Source: Armatimonadota bacterium (GTDB taxonomy: Bacteria > Armatimonadota > UBA10988). Taken from it: a stretch of 13,950 bases of DNA. A model generated the notes under the pieces. The model did not search any database and was not told the DNA's origin. It was given only the letters and a program-made list of their open reading frames with translations. This document shows, piece by piece, positions 13,946 to 13,950 of the stretch (its first letter is position 1; each line of letters begins with the position of its first letter). The DNA lies in contig JACPDV010000645.1 of NCBI GenBank assembly GCA_016183835.1, forward strand, positions 5,637 to 19,586. The letters are read 5' to 3'. The position numbers and the translations under genes are program-made.

Positions 13946-13950
13946 TCCGG

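Noticed and set aside
1..13950. CRISPR arrays, tRNA or rRNA genes, integrases, toxin-antitoxin or defence genes.
   Set aside because: I found no regularly spaced direct repeats, no cloverleaf or rRNA-like sequence, and no protein with such domains on either strand.

Overview
The window is a gene-dense piece of a high-GC bacterial chromosome. It holds ten protein-coding genes (one cut by the left edge), no RNA genes, and no insertion sequence with a transposase. The best clue to the host is the pilin at the left edge. Its N-terminus joins a class III prepilin signal to the run ILFPVFAKAREKA, which I associate with the expanded pilin/DUF1559-like families of Armatimonadota. Armatimonadota, probably from an environmental genome, is therefore my best guess, at moderate confidence. 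TGA is the main stop codon and several genes start with GTG, as expected at this GC content.

Layout. Positions 1-349 (-) hold the 5' part of a type IV pilin-like gene. It diverges from the gene at 552 across a 202-base region that carries a good sigma70-type promoter for the pilin and a perfect 8+8 dyad over its -35 box. Positions 552-5780 (+) look like a four-gene run: a secreted TIM-barrel glycosidase-like protein with a C-terminal F5/8 type C (discoidin) domain, a 241-aa protein of unknown function, and two M16 peptidase subunits. The last three are probably cytoplasmic. The M16 pair has a divided active site: the first subunit keeps the substrate-binding Arg/Tyr motif but has lost HxxEH, and the second has the reverse. 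A 127-bp near-perfect palindromic repeat (4383-4509) sits between the two M16 genes.

Positions 5941-9627 (+) encode a 1228-aa membrane-bound hybrid histidine kinase (membrane segments, PAS, GAF, PAS, HisKA, HATPase, receiver) with no separate response regulator beside it. Positions 9712-11336 (+) hold a Gfo/Idh/MocA-family oxidoreductase and a short nitroreductase-family flavoprotein, 20 bases apart. Converging on them is a second Gfo/Idh/MocA-type gene (12351 leftward). Its conserved C-terminus is interrupted by an in-frame TAG at 11446-11448, and the same frame continues with family-like sequence to a TAA at 11341-11343. Positions 12608-13885 (-) encode a radical SAM protein that aligns with spore photoproduct lyase but lacks the catalytic hydrogen-donor cysteine at the aligned position.

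No complete new defence or mobile system is visible. The points most worth a second look are the split M16 active site, the in-frame amber codon, the palindromic repeat, and the altered spore photoproduct lyase relative. No stretch longer than 300 bases lacks a gene. The gaps are 350-551, 4341-4550, 5781-5940, 9628-9711 and 12352-12607. I see nothing distinctive in 5781-5940 or 9628-9711 beyond ribosome binding sites.
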